This document shows positions 10,871 through 19,622 of a stretch of DNA of 64,000 nt, piece by piece. Every line of letters starts with the position of its first letter. Position 1 is the stretch's first letter. The notes beneath the pieces were generated by a model. That model saw nothing but the letters and a program-made list of their open reading frames with translations. It was not told where the DNA came from and did no database searches. The translations under genes and the position numbers were made by a program. Origin of the DNA: Gammaproteobacteria bacterium (GTDB taxonomy: Bacteria > Pseudomonadota > Gammaproteobacteria > Steroidobacterales > JABDKV01); NCBI GenBank assembly GCA_029862165.1, contig JAOTXU010000003.1, positions 62,001-126,000 of the forward strand, read 5' to 3'.

Positions 10871-11507
10871 GCAAATACATGTGTGACGATCGGCCGACCT
10901 GTCGGCGCAAAGTTACTTTTGGGGAGAAAACTGTGGACGGGAGCCACGAATACACTTCGTGTTCGGCAACTCCGCTGTCGTAGGAATGCACCCTTAGACC
11001 GGTAGCTTTGCGCCCCCACCTTTCGGACGGGTTCGCCTTTATCGTCGCGGTCATTTCTATCAGATTGATCGCAACGGGTCAAAGGCCTGCTTCCAGATTC
11101 GAGGAGAAAAAGGAGCTTACATAAGTTTTGAGGAAAAAATAGTGGTGAATCAAATCGCTATTTCAGACGCATTATCGTGTTTGTCGTTTATGCTGCTGAT
11201 TTTTGGCATGAACCTTGCCCGGATCAATTTTCTCCGTTGCGGTGCACAGTTTGCTCTCCAAAGCCACATTAAGTCGCAACACGCGGCCCCTGGGCCCGGG
11301 CACCGAACGGGCTGCTGGTCTAATTCCAAGGACTTTGCGGCCCAAAACGATGGGATTCCAATCTTGATCGGCTTGCATGTTTATTGTCACGACGACTGCG
11401 AAACAAGTCCGTGACATACTGTTTGTTAACGGCGCGACGTAGTGTGTAACACACACCATAGCAGTGTTGTAAGTAGTCGATGTCGTTGAGGCAAGAGGAG
11501 TTGATTT
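10871..11507. other. 637-bp divergent intergenic region
   Basis: This region separates the lipoprotein gene (minus) from the sulfotransferase gene (plus). It contains a cyclic-di-GMP-I riboswitch on the minus strand at 10962-11043, a small hairpin (cacgaa/ttcgtg, 10945-10961) just after the aptamer, and a near-palindrome gtgtgtaacacac around 11436. Short open frames between 11142 and 11459 on both strands have no coding character. Confidence 0.6.
10962..11043 (-). promoter_or_regulatory. Cyclic-di-GMP-I (GEMM-I) riboswitch
   Basis: Read on the minus strand, the RNA has the ordered conserved parts of the GEMM-I aptamer: AAAGGCGAACC, a stem closed by a GAAA tetraloop (CCGTCCGAAAGGTGGG), then GGCGCAAAGCTACCGGTCTAAGG, a short variable stem, and CTACGACAGCGGAGTTGCC, which closes on the opening GGCGA. 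The only notable change is GGCGAA for the usual GGCAAA. The aptamer ends ~90 nt before the ATG at 10870. It is followed by a 6-bp hairpin without a U-run, so control of translation is more likely than termination. Ligand binding is inferred from the family, whose members sense cyclic-di-GMP. It may also affect the flippase and giant repeat genes downstream. Confidence 0.9.
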
Positions 11508-12263
11508 ATGGTCATTATTGGTTTGGGAACGGGACGATCCGGGACAGCATCCCTCGCGAAACTTCTAAACGCACAGACAGATGCGCACTGTTTTCATGAG
11601 TTGAACCCGAGCTGTGTCCGATTCTGTGACACGCCAAGACCCATTCTCAATACCATTGCGGAATTTCAGGGGATTATTGATGGAGGAGATCCCTCGAGAC
11701 TGACTGTCGACTTATCACGCCCCGTATCGGCAAGCGCATATGAGCGCTTGATGGACATGCGAAGTGTTCGATTGATCGGCGACATCGCATTCTACTACTT
11801 GAGCTATGTGGAAGAAATCCACAAGATCAATCCCAATGTCAGGTTCCTTTGTTTGCGCCGTAACCGCGAAGAGACCGTTCAAAGTTGGATGAGAAAAACG
11901 GCCATCAATCGATGGCCATCCAAATATGTCGCCGATCGAATGGCAAGCATTATCACCAGAACGCCCTTTTACACTGCGCGAAATCCGTGGATGGAACATG
12001 ACGGGTCCGAATGGGCGATCGACGAGGTTTGGGACAAGTGCTTTCCAAAGTTTCCGGGGCCCACAAGGCAGCAGGCTATTGAACAATACTGGGACTATTA
12101 TGGCCAAGAAGCTGACAGGCTTTGCGCTAAACTCTCCGAAGTGTTTAAGATTGTTGATACAAATAAGCTGAGCGCAAACGATTATCAGAGTGAAATCTTA
12201 GAGTTTTGTGGCATAGCAAACGAAGATCAAGTTTTCACGGATGCACATATCCATAAATCATGA
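11508..12263 (+). CDS. Sulfotransferase family protein
   Basis: The N-terminus VIIGLGTGRSGTASLAKLL holds the PAPS-binding 5'-phosphosulfate loop (GTGRSGTASL, residues 6-15). RFLCLRRNREETVQSW (~110-126) matches the 3'-phosphate-binding strand-helix. Such enzymes transfer sulfate from PAPS to hydroxyl groups of sugars or other acceptors. At 251 residues it is within the normal range. The start is supported by AGGAG eight bases upstream. It is followed after a short gap by a glycosyltransferase gene, so sulfation of a surface polysaccharide or glycolipid is a reasonable inference. The acceptor is unknown and no PAPS-synthesis genes are visible here. Confidence 0.83.
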   Translation: MVIIGLGTGRSGTASLAKLLNAQTDAHCFHELNPSCVRFCDTPRPILNTIAEFQGIIDGGDPSRLTVDLSRPVSASAYERLMDMRSVRLIGDIAFYYLSYVEEIHKINPNVRFLCLRRNREETVQSWMRKTAINRWPSKYVADRMASIITRTPFYTARNPWMEHDGSEWAIDEVWDKCFPKFPGPTRQQAIEQYWDYYGQEADRLCAKLSEVFKIVDTNKLSANDYQSEILEFCGIANEDQVFTDAHIHKS

Positions 12264-12317
12264 AACCAATCCATCGCTTCGATGTGCGTTGTTTGCCAAA
12301 GCCTGGATAAAAAGAAT

Positions 12318-13313
12318 ATGACGCCATTTTTCTCCATCATCATTCCGACCCGAGATCGGCCAGAAACATTTGAAAAAGCCTTGACGTCGGTGGTTGAACA
12401 ATCGTACCGCGATCTTGAGGTGATCGTAATCGACGATGGCTCAACCGCAGAGCAGCGCAAAAGCATGGATCGCTTGCAAGCCAAGTACGACGAAAGGGTC
12501 AAGTGGTACCAGCTGGATCGCCGGCCGAGGGGGCACGGCGGCTCATTTGCGCGGAACACTGGCGCTGCAAAATCGAAGGGTGCGTACATATGCATGTTGG
12601 ATGATGATGATCAGTGGACCGATATGGAGTATCTGTCCCGCGTGCATAAGGTTATCGCCGACAGCGATATCCAAGTGGATCTTCATTTTGCCAATCAAGA
12701 GGCCTACCGAGGCGATGATATCGTTTCGGCTGCAATGTGGATTCAGGGCTTGACCGAAATCATCACCAAGCAAAATAGAAGTCCCGATGCCAACGGTGCT
12801 TTTGATGTCGATGTCGCGGACTTACTACGGGCCGGCGGGTTCTGCCATCTCAACACTCTTGTAGTTCGGCGCGAATTATTCGATATGGTCGGTGGGCTGG
12901 ACGAGAACCTTCGTTATGAGGAGGATCGCGATCTTTTTCTAAGAGTGATCGATGTAGCAAAGACGATCAAATACTCGCCAGCCGTTGTTTCTCGCCACAA
13001 TGTTCCGGACCCGGCAAGGCAAGACAACGTCTCGACAATGGTTTCGAACATTGACAAACACTTGTTCCAGCTCCACCTGCTTGCCAAAGCAAGCCTCCTT
13101 GCTAACGATCCGGCAATTAGGGCCTATGGCCGTAGGCACCGCGCCTACACACTGAAGAAAATTGCCGAGGAATTGGTTGAAGCAGGGCGCGCACGGGACG
13201 CCCTAAATTATGCTCTCCAAGGGCTCGGGGCTAAACCAACCCTGAAATGGACCGCCTATAGTCTGCTGATCGCGCTTCGCGCCGTGATGCAACGTGGCAG
13301 GAAAAACGCGTAG
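12318..13313 (+). CDS. Glycosyltransferase family 2
   Basis: The GT-A fold opens with FSIIIPTRDRPETFEKAL, continues with DLEVIVIDDGS, and carries an acidic metal/nucleotide site CMLDDDDQW (Asp95-98). An ED motif near RYEEDRDLFLRV is the usual catalytic-base region. Family 2 enzymes are inverting transferases using nucleotide sugars on the cytoplasmic side of the membrane. The last ~80 residues are helical and basic. The start at 12318 (MTPFFSIIIP) was chosen because the fold begins there; an in-frame ATG at 12282 would add 12 residues. It lies about 50 bp after the sulfotransferase gene on the same strand and is probably co-transcribed. Donor and acceptor sugars cannot be read from the sequence. 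Confidence 0.88.
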   Translation: MTPFFSIIIPTRDRPETFEKALTSVVEQSYRDLEVIVIDDGSTAEQRKSMDRLQAKYDERVKWYQLDRRPRGHGGSFARNTGAAKSKGAYICMLDDDDQWTDMEYLSRVHKVIADSDIQVDLHFANQEAYRGDDIVSAAMWIQGLTEIITKQNRSPDANGAFDVDVADLLRAGGFCHLNTLVVRRELFDMVGGLDENLRYEEDRDLFLRVIDVAKTIKYSPAVVSRHNVPDPARQDNVSTMVSNIDKHLFQLHLLAKASLLANDPAIRAYGRRHRAYTLKKIAEELVEAGRARDALNYALQGLGAKPTLKWTAYSLLIALRAVMQRGRKNA

Positions 13314-13402
13314 GCGTGTTTGAGAAGAAAATCACCGACTATCGCGCTGTGATCGTCTAGCCGGATACGTCACAACATTTCGAGGTCAGAAACCCGGCAG
13401 TG

Positions 13403-15151
13403 TCAAGCCTTCGGGTTTGCTCTGGAGGCCAGGCTATTGATTGAAACCTCGATTTCTCTGAATGTCTTTAAGAATGTCTGTAGACCGCGCCCATACGGGT
13501 CTCGGATTTCCCACCCTTTGCCTCGCGGGTTGAATATTCCACACGGAACAAGCGTGACATTGGCTTTGGGGAATCGCTTTCGAAACGATACCAGATTTCT
13601 TTCGTCAAAATAGAGAATGAGATCGACGCGCTTCAGACTCTCCATATCGATTACGGCAGACCGGTGTTCAGTTAGGTCAATCCCCATCTGCATCGCCGCG
13701 TCGTGAGCAGTCCCATCGGCCGGTCGATTTTGAACCGGCAATGTTCCTCGTGAAATCACCTCCACTATCCGGTCGGCATTTCGTAGGGTTTTCCCCAGAA
13801 GTTCTGCTGCAAAAGGGCTGCGGCATATGTTTCCCTCACACAAGACCATCACCGTTACGCTGGTATCCGGCGACGCCAGTAATTGGTCCAAATACTGAAA
13901 TGTGGCTTTCTTCTTATACCACCGATACAGATACGTAGACCGGAGTAGGTAGCTGAATTTATCTCGAAACAATTGCCATACTTCGACGAACCCGGGCGAG
14001 GGATCGTCTACAACAAAAGAATCGAGACTTTCCTTTCCTATTAGAATCCGGCCGAAACTTGCCGCCGACCTGAGATAAGCCCCGGCTTTATGCCATTTCG
14101 AACTAAAATCATTTTCTCCCCTGGTCCGAAGAAAATTGATGTCCTGCAGAAGGTTTCTGCCGTAGTGGCCAAGCCGATAGTCTTTATGAGTTACCGCGAT
14201 GTCGTTTCTCAACAAATCGCACCACCATGCCGGAAAGTCCACGCCAAGCGACACTGGAAGCGGCAACGATCCCCACGGCCGCGCATTTACTTCAAGCAGA
14301 ATCCATTCGTCGGTGGACAGGTTTCTCCGGAACTCGAACATTGCGAGCCCTGTATACGCGGTGTATTCAATGCACTTGTCACAGGCTGCCTTGTATCCAT
14401 CGTGTAACGGCGCACTGATGCGATATGAACTCCCGCCACCCTTCGGTGGTTCGTGTACTCGGGCATGTTGAAAATATTGCAACACACGCCCCTTCGACGC
14501 CAGGACCGAGACTCCTTCCCCGATACCGGGAAAAAACGACTCGCAAAAATATGCCCCGTTGCCAAGAGAGCCGAGAACTTCAGTCAACTGCTCTTCGCTT
14601 TGAACTAACTTGACTGCTCGTCGTTGGTAAAGCGAGTCTTTCTCGAATGAACTTGTCGGTTTTACTGCTACGGGGAGGCCAAGGGCGCTGGCAATTTCCG
14701 CGCTGGATTTTTCCCCCGACAAGTACATTGCGGATGCCACAGGTATGCCCGCGTTCATTGCCAGCTCGCGTGTCTTCCATTTATCGAAAAATACCGAATA
14801 CTGTTCATCGGTCGGGACTGCTACGACAGTCTCTTCTCTCAACTCGTCCTGGACATCTTTCAATGGAATCAGCGCCCGCTCGTCACACGGAATGAGAATG
14901 TCAATCTTCTCTTCTTGAACGATCCTGTGCAGCGCGTCCTTCCACTCTCGGCCTTCGCCAAAGTAATACGGAACAAAATGAACCTTCTTGATGAAACGGC
15001 TCGTCAGTGCCGGAGCGCGGAAGTTGAATGGCGCCGCATGTACATCGAGTCCGGCCCTGCTGAGCGAACGGCAGATTGTCAGAAAACTTCTTGTGTCGTC
15101 GCCAAAAACTAGGGCGGTACCGCGCGACCGGTTTTTAGATTCATCGGGCAC
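13403..15151 (-). CDS. ATP-grasp ligase fused to low-molecular-weight protein tyrosine phosphatase
   Basis: The first ~330 residues form a pre-ATP-grasp plus ATP-grasp module similar to carbamoyl-phosphate-synthase-like ligases: FDKWKTRELAMNAGIPV, ALGLPVAVKPTSS, and the metal-binding strand WILLEVNARPWGS (~283-295). After a basic linker (~330-430) comes a complete phosphatase: P-loop CEGNICRS with nucleophile Cys438 and Arg444, and the general-acid Asp551 in IRDPYGRG. ATP-grasp enzymes join a carboxylate to an amine or thiol; LMW phosphatases often control tyrosine kinases of exopolysaccharide synthesis. The fusion suggests that both activities act on one polysaccharide or one regulator. It is transcribed opposite to the adjacent glycosyltransferase. 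No partner BY-kinase gene is in the window. Confidence 0.87.
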   Translation of the reverse strand: MPDESKNRSRGTALVFGDDTRSFLTICRSLSRAGLDVHAAPFNFRAPALTSRFIKKVHFVPYYFGEGREWKDALHRIVQEEKIDILIPCDERALIPLKDVQDELREETVVAVPTDEQYSVFFDKWKTRELAMNAGIPVASAMYLSGEKSSAEIASALGLPVAVKPTSSFEKDSLYQRRAVKLVQSEEQLTEVLGSLGNGAYFCESFFPGIGEGVSVLASKGRVLQYFQHARVHEPPKGGGSSYRISAPLHDGYKAACDKCIEYTAYTGLAMFEFRRNLSTDEWILLEVNARPWGSLPLPVSLGVDFPAWWCDLLRNDIAVTHKDYRLGHYGRNLLQDINFLRTRGENDFSSKWHKAGAYLRSAASFGRILIGKESLDSFVVDDPSPGFVEVWQLFRDKFSYLLRSTYLYRWYKKKATFQYLDQLLASPDTSVTVMVLCEGNICRSPFAAELLGKTLRNADRIVEVISRGTLPVQNRPADGTAHDAAMQMGIDLTEHRSAVIDMESLKRVDLILYFDERNLVSFRKRFPKANVTLVPCGIFNPRGKGWEIRDPYGRGLQTFLKTFREIEVSINSLASRANPKA

Positions 15152-15203
15152 AGAGCCCCTCCGATTCCGACTGATAGGTGTTCTCTAACTGAACAGATTG
15201 AGA

Positions 15204-15588
15204 CTACAGCGTCTCACCGCGTTTCAGCGTCACAAGATCATTGTCCATCTTACCCCAAACTTCCTCGTTAGCTGGGCCGAGTGCGATTTTCAGCAACTCA
15301 ATGTTCACCATGCGCTCCCTTTTTGAAAAGCGCCCGGTGCGTTGTCACAAGTTCTATCACGGTGTTTTGGCCGCTCCACGTCAAGCGATTGTGCCATCGC
15401 TTTGCTATGTCAAAAGGATGCCAAAACAGAGTCGAAAGCCCAAAAGCCTTTTCCAAAAAGATGATCTTGAGAAATACAGCATTACGGTTGTGTAACAGAA
15501 ATCCGAACTCCGTGCAGAGTTGGCCCAGCAAACTGTCGCTCCGAAGATATCTAGGCGCGACTCTCGAGTTTATACGTGTCGAATTCAA
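15204..15588 (-). pseudogene. Frameshifted remnant of an unrecognised gene
   Basis: On the minus strand a frame reads ...WHNRLTWSGQNTVIELV, TTHRALFK and then stops at 15298. A shift of one base in the AAAAAGGG run (~15316-15323) moves reading into ERMVNIELLKIALGPANEEV, WGKMDNDLVTLKRGETL, ending at TAG 15204. The two parts read together like one ordinary protein end of ~128 residues. No good start codon is present (TTG at 15588 is the best), so the 5' part may also be lost. The family is not recognised. It lies directly upstream of the ATP-grasp fusion and in the same direction. A sequencing error in the A-run is an alternative to true decay. Confidence 0.45.
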
Positions 15589-15722
15589 GAGGCCGGGAAT
15601 CTAGCAAATATTAGTATACTTGTCTCCAATGGAGTATAAACAGTCATATCAGGCGCTTTACACAACGGTTTTACAAGTTTGCAAGAAATCCAGCAACTCG
15701 CTTCAAATTGGGAATTGGATTG

Positions 15723-16742
15723 ATGGCTTTCGAAAATGGCCGTCCCGTTCTCATTACCGCTGTTCACACTGAGGAAGAATTCGATTGGTCTAAACCTTTC
15801 GATCGCGCAGCCACCGCTTCAAGCCACTTGATCAACTTGCCACGTCTGCAGTCCATTTTTTCGGACTGGGACGCCAAGCCCACATATTTCGTCGATTTCC
15901 CTATTCTGAAGACGCGTGAATTTGACGAATATATTATTCCCGAAGCCCGGAAGGGGCATTGCGAGGTAGCCAGTCACTTGCACCCATGGGTGACACCACC
16001 ATTCTGCGAGCCTGTCGACAACCACCATTCGTTTCCCGGCAACCTTCCTGAGGAGGTCGAATATGAAAAATTGGCCACCTTGACTGCGTTGCTCAGCGAA
16101 AAAGTTGGCATTGCGCCCAGAAGCTATCTGGCGGGTCGCTACGGCTATGGTCCAAATACCGGCAAGAGTATTTCTGCCCTGGGGTATCGCGTTGACCTGA
16201 GCATAGTGCCTCGTCATGATTATTCGTCTCAGGGTGGACCTAACTATGCTGCGCACAACTGCACGCCACTATTCGATCGAGAAAATAAGATTTGGCGAAT
16301 CCCTCATACTGCCGATTACGCGGGTGCATTATCCGATGTTCCGGTTTTACATCGTTTGTATCGTTCTCCAACCGCAACAAAACTGAAGGTCAACTCTATT
16401 CTTTCCAGACTGAGAATTCTTAGTCGGCTTCGCTTATCTCCAGAAGGATTCAAATTGCCTCACTTGAAACAACTGACGAAAGCCGTTCTTGGACGTCAAG
16501 AAAAAGTTCTCATCCTGAGTTTTCATAGCCCGAGCATCAAACCAAAGTGCACGCCGTATGTGCGGAACGCTGAAGAGTTGGATGAGTTTCTTTCAACTCT
16601 CAATGCCTACTATCATTTTTGGCGCCACTCCGTCGGTGGCAGTTTCATGACGGTCGCAGACGTAGCCGAGCAACTCTCAACTAGCTCAAGTGGAGGAAAG
16701 GAAAGCACTGGTCACGACGGCATTGCCGGCGCGCAGACTTGA
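15723..16742 (+). CDS. WalW-like polysaccharide deacetylase family protein
   Basis: The protein begins with VLITAVHTEEEFDWSKPF, the start of the WalW-type branch of NodB-like deacetylases, and contains SHLHPWVTPPF (~95-105) and a late LSFHSPS motif that fits the metal-binding and catalytic histidines of this group. Members remove acetyl groups from polysaccharides or are linked to LPS and capsule assembly. No signal peptide is seen, so a cytoplasmic or membrane-associated site is likely. The ATG at 15723 gives 339 residues; a TTG at 15708 in frame is less likely. It converges with the L,D-transpeptidase gene, leaving 14 bp. The neighbouring flippase, glycosyltransferase and sulfotransferase genes support a role in surface polysaccharide synthesis. 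Confidence 0.75.
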   Translation: MAFENGRPVLITAVHTEEEFDWSKPFDRAATASSHLINLPRLQSIFSDWDAKPTYFVDFPILKTREFDEYIIPEARKGHCEVASHLHPWVTPPFCEPVDNHHSFPGNLPEEVEYEKLATLTALLSEKVGIAPRSYLAGRYGYGPNTGKSISALGYRVDLSIVPRHDYSSQGGPNYAAHNCTPLFDRENKIWRIPHTADYAGALSDVPVLHRLYRSPTATKLKVNSILSRLRILSRLRLSPEGFKLPHLKQLTKAVLGRQEKVLILSFHSPSIKPKCTPYVRNAEELDEFLSTLNAYYHFWRHSVGGSFMTVADVAEQLSTSSSGGKESTGHDGIAGAQT

Positions 16743-16756
16743 CCCCGTTAGTTCCA

Positions 16757-17800
16757 TTATTCGCTGGCTTCGACAGGCTCCGTCGTAACCAGCACCGCCG
16801 GGCGCAACAACGTCTTCAAGTTGAGGCCATTGCGGGTTAGTGCGACAGGTATACCGCGGCGCGGTCCGCGGGTTTGCTCAGCACGGGCCCAGTCAATGCG
16901 AAAACGGTCCGGCTCTATCGCGCGGCGTTGCAACGCTGCGGTGACAACCTGCCGCGTTGTTTCGGACAGTTTCTCTTCGTCGGGCATAGCGTAGGCCTGT
17001 AGATAGAGGTCTTTACCCTCCCAACCCGCCAGCACTGGTTGATCAACTATTCGTACTGGCGTACCGATCGGCATGCCCGAAAAAATTGCGGCGATGTCTT
17101 CCGGATATAGCCGGATACAGCCGTGACTGACCTGCATACCGACACCGGCCGGCTTATTGGTGCCATGGATCAAGTACCCGTCCAGACTCAATATCAGGGC
17201 ATGGCGGCCGAGCGGATTGTCTGGCCCGGGCTCGACGATTGCAGGCAGAGGTTCGCCATTGTCGCGATACTCGCGTCGGATCGACGCCGGCGGATACCAT
17301 GCCGGATCGATCACTTTCTCGGTGATGGTTGCCGCACCCAGGGGCGTAGACCACTCATCGCGACCGATCCCGACCGGATAGGTAATGACAACATCGCTGT
17401 CGTTGGCGGGAAAATAGAATAGCCTGCGCGCGGCGACATTGATTACGATGCCTTCGCGTGGAGCGTCGGGCAGAACGAAACGCGTCGGCAGTACGATGCG
17501 CGCACCTTTACCGGGCAACCAGATATCGACACCCGGGTTGGCGCCGACGATCTCGTCATAACCTAAGTCATAGCGTCGAGCCAGTGCCGGCAGAGTGTCC
17601 TCGTCTTGCGCGATAACGGTCTGGACCTGTCCGACCGCTTCACGTGATCCGTGCAATGCAAACTGGTTGGCTGGCACAAATGGCTTCGACGTGGACAGGA
17701 GGTCGTGCCACGGTGGGAGGCTGGCGCAACCGGTGAGCGCGAGGGCCGCAACGATCCCGCATACGCCCCGGCACTTCAAGTTTCGATTCATGTGCGCCAT
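16757..17800 (-). CDS. L,D-transpeptidase lipoprotein with LysM-like domain
   Basis: A lipobox LTGC (Cys25) ends the signal peptide. Residues ~58-108 form a LysM-like peptidoglycan-binding segment (DTLPALARRYDLGYDEIVGAN). The YkuD catalytic domain (~115-255) carries HGT at His212 and the signature SHGCIR with nucleophile Cys228. Such enzymes make 3-3 cross-links in peptidoglycan or attach Braun-type lipoproteins, acting in the periplasm. The size of 347 residues is normal for the ErfK/YbiS group. Two ATG codons (residues 1 and 4) are possible starts. It stands alone on the minus strand, converging with the deacetylase gene. Which of the two reactions it performs is not evident. Confidence 0.93.
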   Translation of the reverse strand: MAHMNRNLKCRGVCGIVAALALTGCASLPPWHDLLSTSKPFVPANQFALHGSREAVGQVQTVIAQDEDTLPALARRYDLGYDEIVGANPGVDIWLPGKGARIVLPTRFVLPDAPREGIVINVAARRLFYFPANDSDVVITYPVGIGRDEWSTPLGAATITEKVIDPAWYPPASIRREYRDNGEPLPAIVEPGPDNPLGRHALILSLDGYLIHGTNKPAGVGMQVSHGCIRLYPEDIAAIFSGMPIGTPVRIVDQPVLAGWEGKDLYLQAYAMPDEEKLSETTRQVVTAALQRRAIEPDRFRIDWARAEQTRGPRRGIPVALTRNGLNLKTLLRPAVLVTTEPVEASE

Positions 17801-17936
17801 TGTTGCAGAAAAAACAGGCAGACCCCAGTCCTGCAGGGGCGTCTGGGTCGCCTCTTCAAAGGGTCGGTTACGCAGGAAGCCTGATATATGAGTTAATTGG
17901 GGTCAGATCGCACCACACCGTCACGAGCGCCACATC

Positions 17937-18650
17937 ATGACCTCAGGCGTCGCCACCCAGTTCGTCCTGTTCGGTACCGACCACATATTGGCAATAGCCG
18001 CAATTGCCGCCATCGCAATCGGCCTGCCAATCGCCGCGAAATACGCAGAATCGGCAAAGACAGAGCGTATCGTTGCGCTGACTCTGGCCGCGACGTTGGT
18101 CATTCACGAGCTATTCAAAATTACCGTTCGCGTGTACGTCTATGACATGCCACTTGCCGGACAGCTACCCCTGCATTTGTGCGGCATTGCGCTGTTTCTG
18201 ATTGTGTATGTGCTGGTAAGACACAGCTACTCGGTTTTCGAGGTCGCCTATTTTTGGGTCCTGGGTGGAACTGTGCAGGCGATCCTTACACCCGACGTGC
18301 CGTACGCCTTCCCGAGTCTCGCCTTTGTTGCTTTTTTTGTCGGCCACGGCCTTACAGTTGTTGGGCTCGTCTACGCGCTTGTCGTGTACCGATTTAAACC
18401 GACGTTTCGATCGGTAGTGAAGGCCGTGATCGTGACGCTTGCCTACCTCGGCGTCATAGCTGTAGTGAATATCCTGTTGAATACAAATTACCTTTATCTG
18501 CGCCACAAACCACAGCAAGCATCGTTGATCGACTACCTGGGGCCCTGGCCGTGGTACATCCTTTCATTGATATTGGTCGGTATCGTCATTTGTCTTGTTC
18601 TATACCTGCCATACGCAATCGCTGCCTACCGCGCGAAGCGTCTCGTGTAG
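17937..18650 (+). CDS. YwaF-like (TIGR02206) integral membrane protein
   Basis: The 237-residue protein has seven clear hydrophobic segments with short loops. The segment LAGQLPLHLCGIALFLIVYV, with the conserved LPLHLC motif, and the later TNYLYLRHKP...LIDYLGPWPWY motif are characteristic of the YwaF/TIGR02206 membrane family, whose function is unknown. It is divergent from the L,D-transpeptidase gene, with 136 bp between them. That gap holds an imperfect hairpin near 17819-17847. No enzymatic residues can be assigned. Confidence 0.82.
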   Translation: MTSGVATQFVLFGTDHILAIAAIAAIAIGLPIAAKYAESAKTERIVALTLAATLVIHELFKITVRVYVYDMPLAGQLPLHLCGIALFLIVYVLVRHSYSVFEVAYFWVLGGTVQAILTPDVPYAFPSLAFVAFFVGHGLTVVGLVYALVVYRFKPTFRSVVKAVIVTLAYLGVIAVVNILLNTNYLYLRHKPQQASLIDYLGPWPWYILSLILVGIVICLVLYLPYAIAAYRAKRLV

Positions 18651-18681
18651 TTAAAGATCGTTTGATCTTCGAACCGGCTAG

Positions 18682-19088
18682 CTATGCTGTGCCTCTCACA
18701 GATTCCAGCGTGATTTCGTTGCCGCTTAGCTGACCGGCGGCGAATGCGTCGATGCTGGCCATCGTCGTAGCGGCGATAGCGGTCATCGCTTCATCGGTGA
18801 AAAATGCCTGGTGACCGGTAATCAGTACGTTGGGAAACGTAAGTAATCGGGCAAATATGTCATCGGCAATGATTTTGTTGGACAGGTCATCAAAAAACAG
18901 GTCGCCTTCTTCTTCATAGACATCCAGTCCCAGATGCCCGACGTGCCCCGATTTTAGTGCCGAAATCACTGCTCGGGTATCGACCAGGCCACCGCGGCTG
19001 GTGTTAATTAGCATGACACCGTCCTTCACCTGCGCAAGCGCCGCATGGTCGATGATGTGATGTGTTTGCGGCGTTAACGGTTCTGACG
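18682..19088 (-). pseudogene. Truncated D-lactate dehydrogenase (C-terminal third only)
   Basis: The frame reads [19 protein letters not shown] and then [20 protein letters not shown], followed by the C-terminal part of a D-2-hydroxyacid dehydrogenase close to LdhA ([28 protein letters not shown] with the catalytic His). About 130 of the usual ~330 residues remain. Similarity stops abruptly at ~19085, where a different sequence begins and an in-frame TGA follows. The N-terminal substrate-binding part and the GxGxxG nucleotide-binding start are missing. An ATG at 19029 could be used but would not give an active enzyme. The break lies ~100 bp from the divergent cyclophilin gene, so a deletion or rearrangement joined the two. 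Confidence 0.82.
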
Positions 19089-19190
19089 AGAAGCATTGAT
19101 TTTTCCCGGCCCAATCGTGCCGGGGACGTCATTTCCAGCTGAGAAAAAAGTAGAATCACCTCCTCGGGGCATCAACAAGAGGATCGAGCA

Positions 19191-19622
19191 TTGAAAACTG
19201 CAACTATTGAAACCAATCGCGGGACCATTGCCTTGGAGCTTTATGCGGAGCAGGCGCCCAAAACCGTTGCCAACTTTGAAAAGCTGGCCGGCGAGGGTTT
19301 TTACGATGGCCTGACGTTTCACCGGGTCATTGACAAGTTCATGATTCAAGCAGGTTGTCCTGAGGGAACAGGTACAGGTGGGCCAGGCTACAAATTCGAA
19401 GACGAGTTTCACGACGATCTCGTTCATGACGGCCCAGGGGTGTTATCTATGGCCAATGCCGGGCCAAACACGAACGGCTCGCAGTTTTTTATTACTCATG
19501 TGCCTTGTCCGCACTTGGATGGCAAGCACTCAGTGTTTGGGAAAGTGCTCGAAGGTCAGGAAGTCGTGGATAGTATCGCCCAGGACGACATCATGGAAAA
19601 AGTAACTGTCGCTGATCGATAA
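19191..19622 (+). CDS. ppiB: Peptidyl-prolyl cis-trans isomerase, cyclophilin type
   Basis: The 143-residue protein is a compact single-domain cyclophilin: [36 protein letters not shown] with the catalytic arginine, [19 protein letters not shown], and [17 protein letters not shown]. There is no signal peptide, so it is the cytoplasmic PpiB-like type, which speeds proline isomerisation during protein folding. The start is a TTG preceded by AGAGGA at good spacing. It is a single-gene unit next to the truncated lactate dehydrogenase. It is slightly shorter than E. coli PpiB (164 aa) but keeps all core motifs. Confidence 0.93.
   Translation: MKTATIETNRGTIALELYAEQAPKTVANFEKLAGEGFYDGLTFHRVIDKFMIQAGCPEGTGTGGPGYKFEDEFHDDLVHDGPGVLSMANAGPNTNGSQFFITHVPCPHLDGKHSVFGKVLEGQEVVDSIAQDDIMEKVTVADR

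Noticed and set aside
11142-11459. Small open frames on both strands between the riboswitch and the sulfotransferase gene
   Set aside because: They overlap each other on opposite strands, show no domain or signal peptide, and have no natural-looking amino-acid composition.
17885-17910. ttaattggggtcag motif, similar to one after the acyl-CoA dehydrogenase gene
   Set aside because: Only two loosely similar occurrences are present and they differ in flanks, so a dispersed repeat family cannot be supported from this window.
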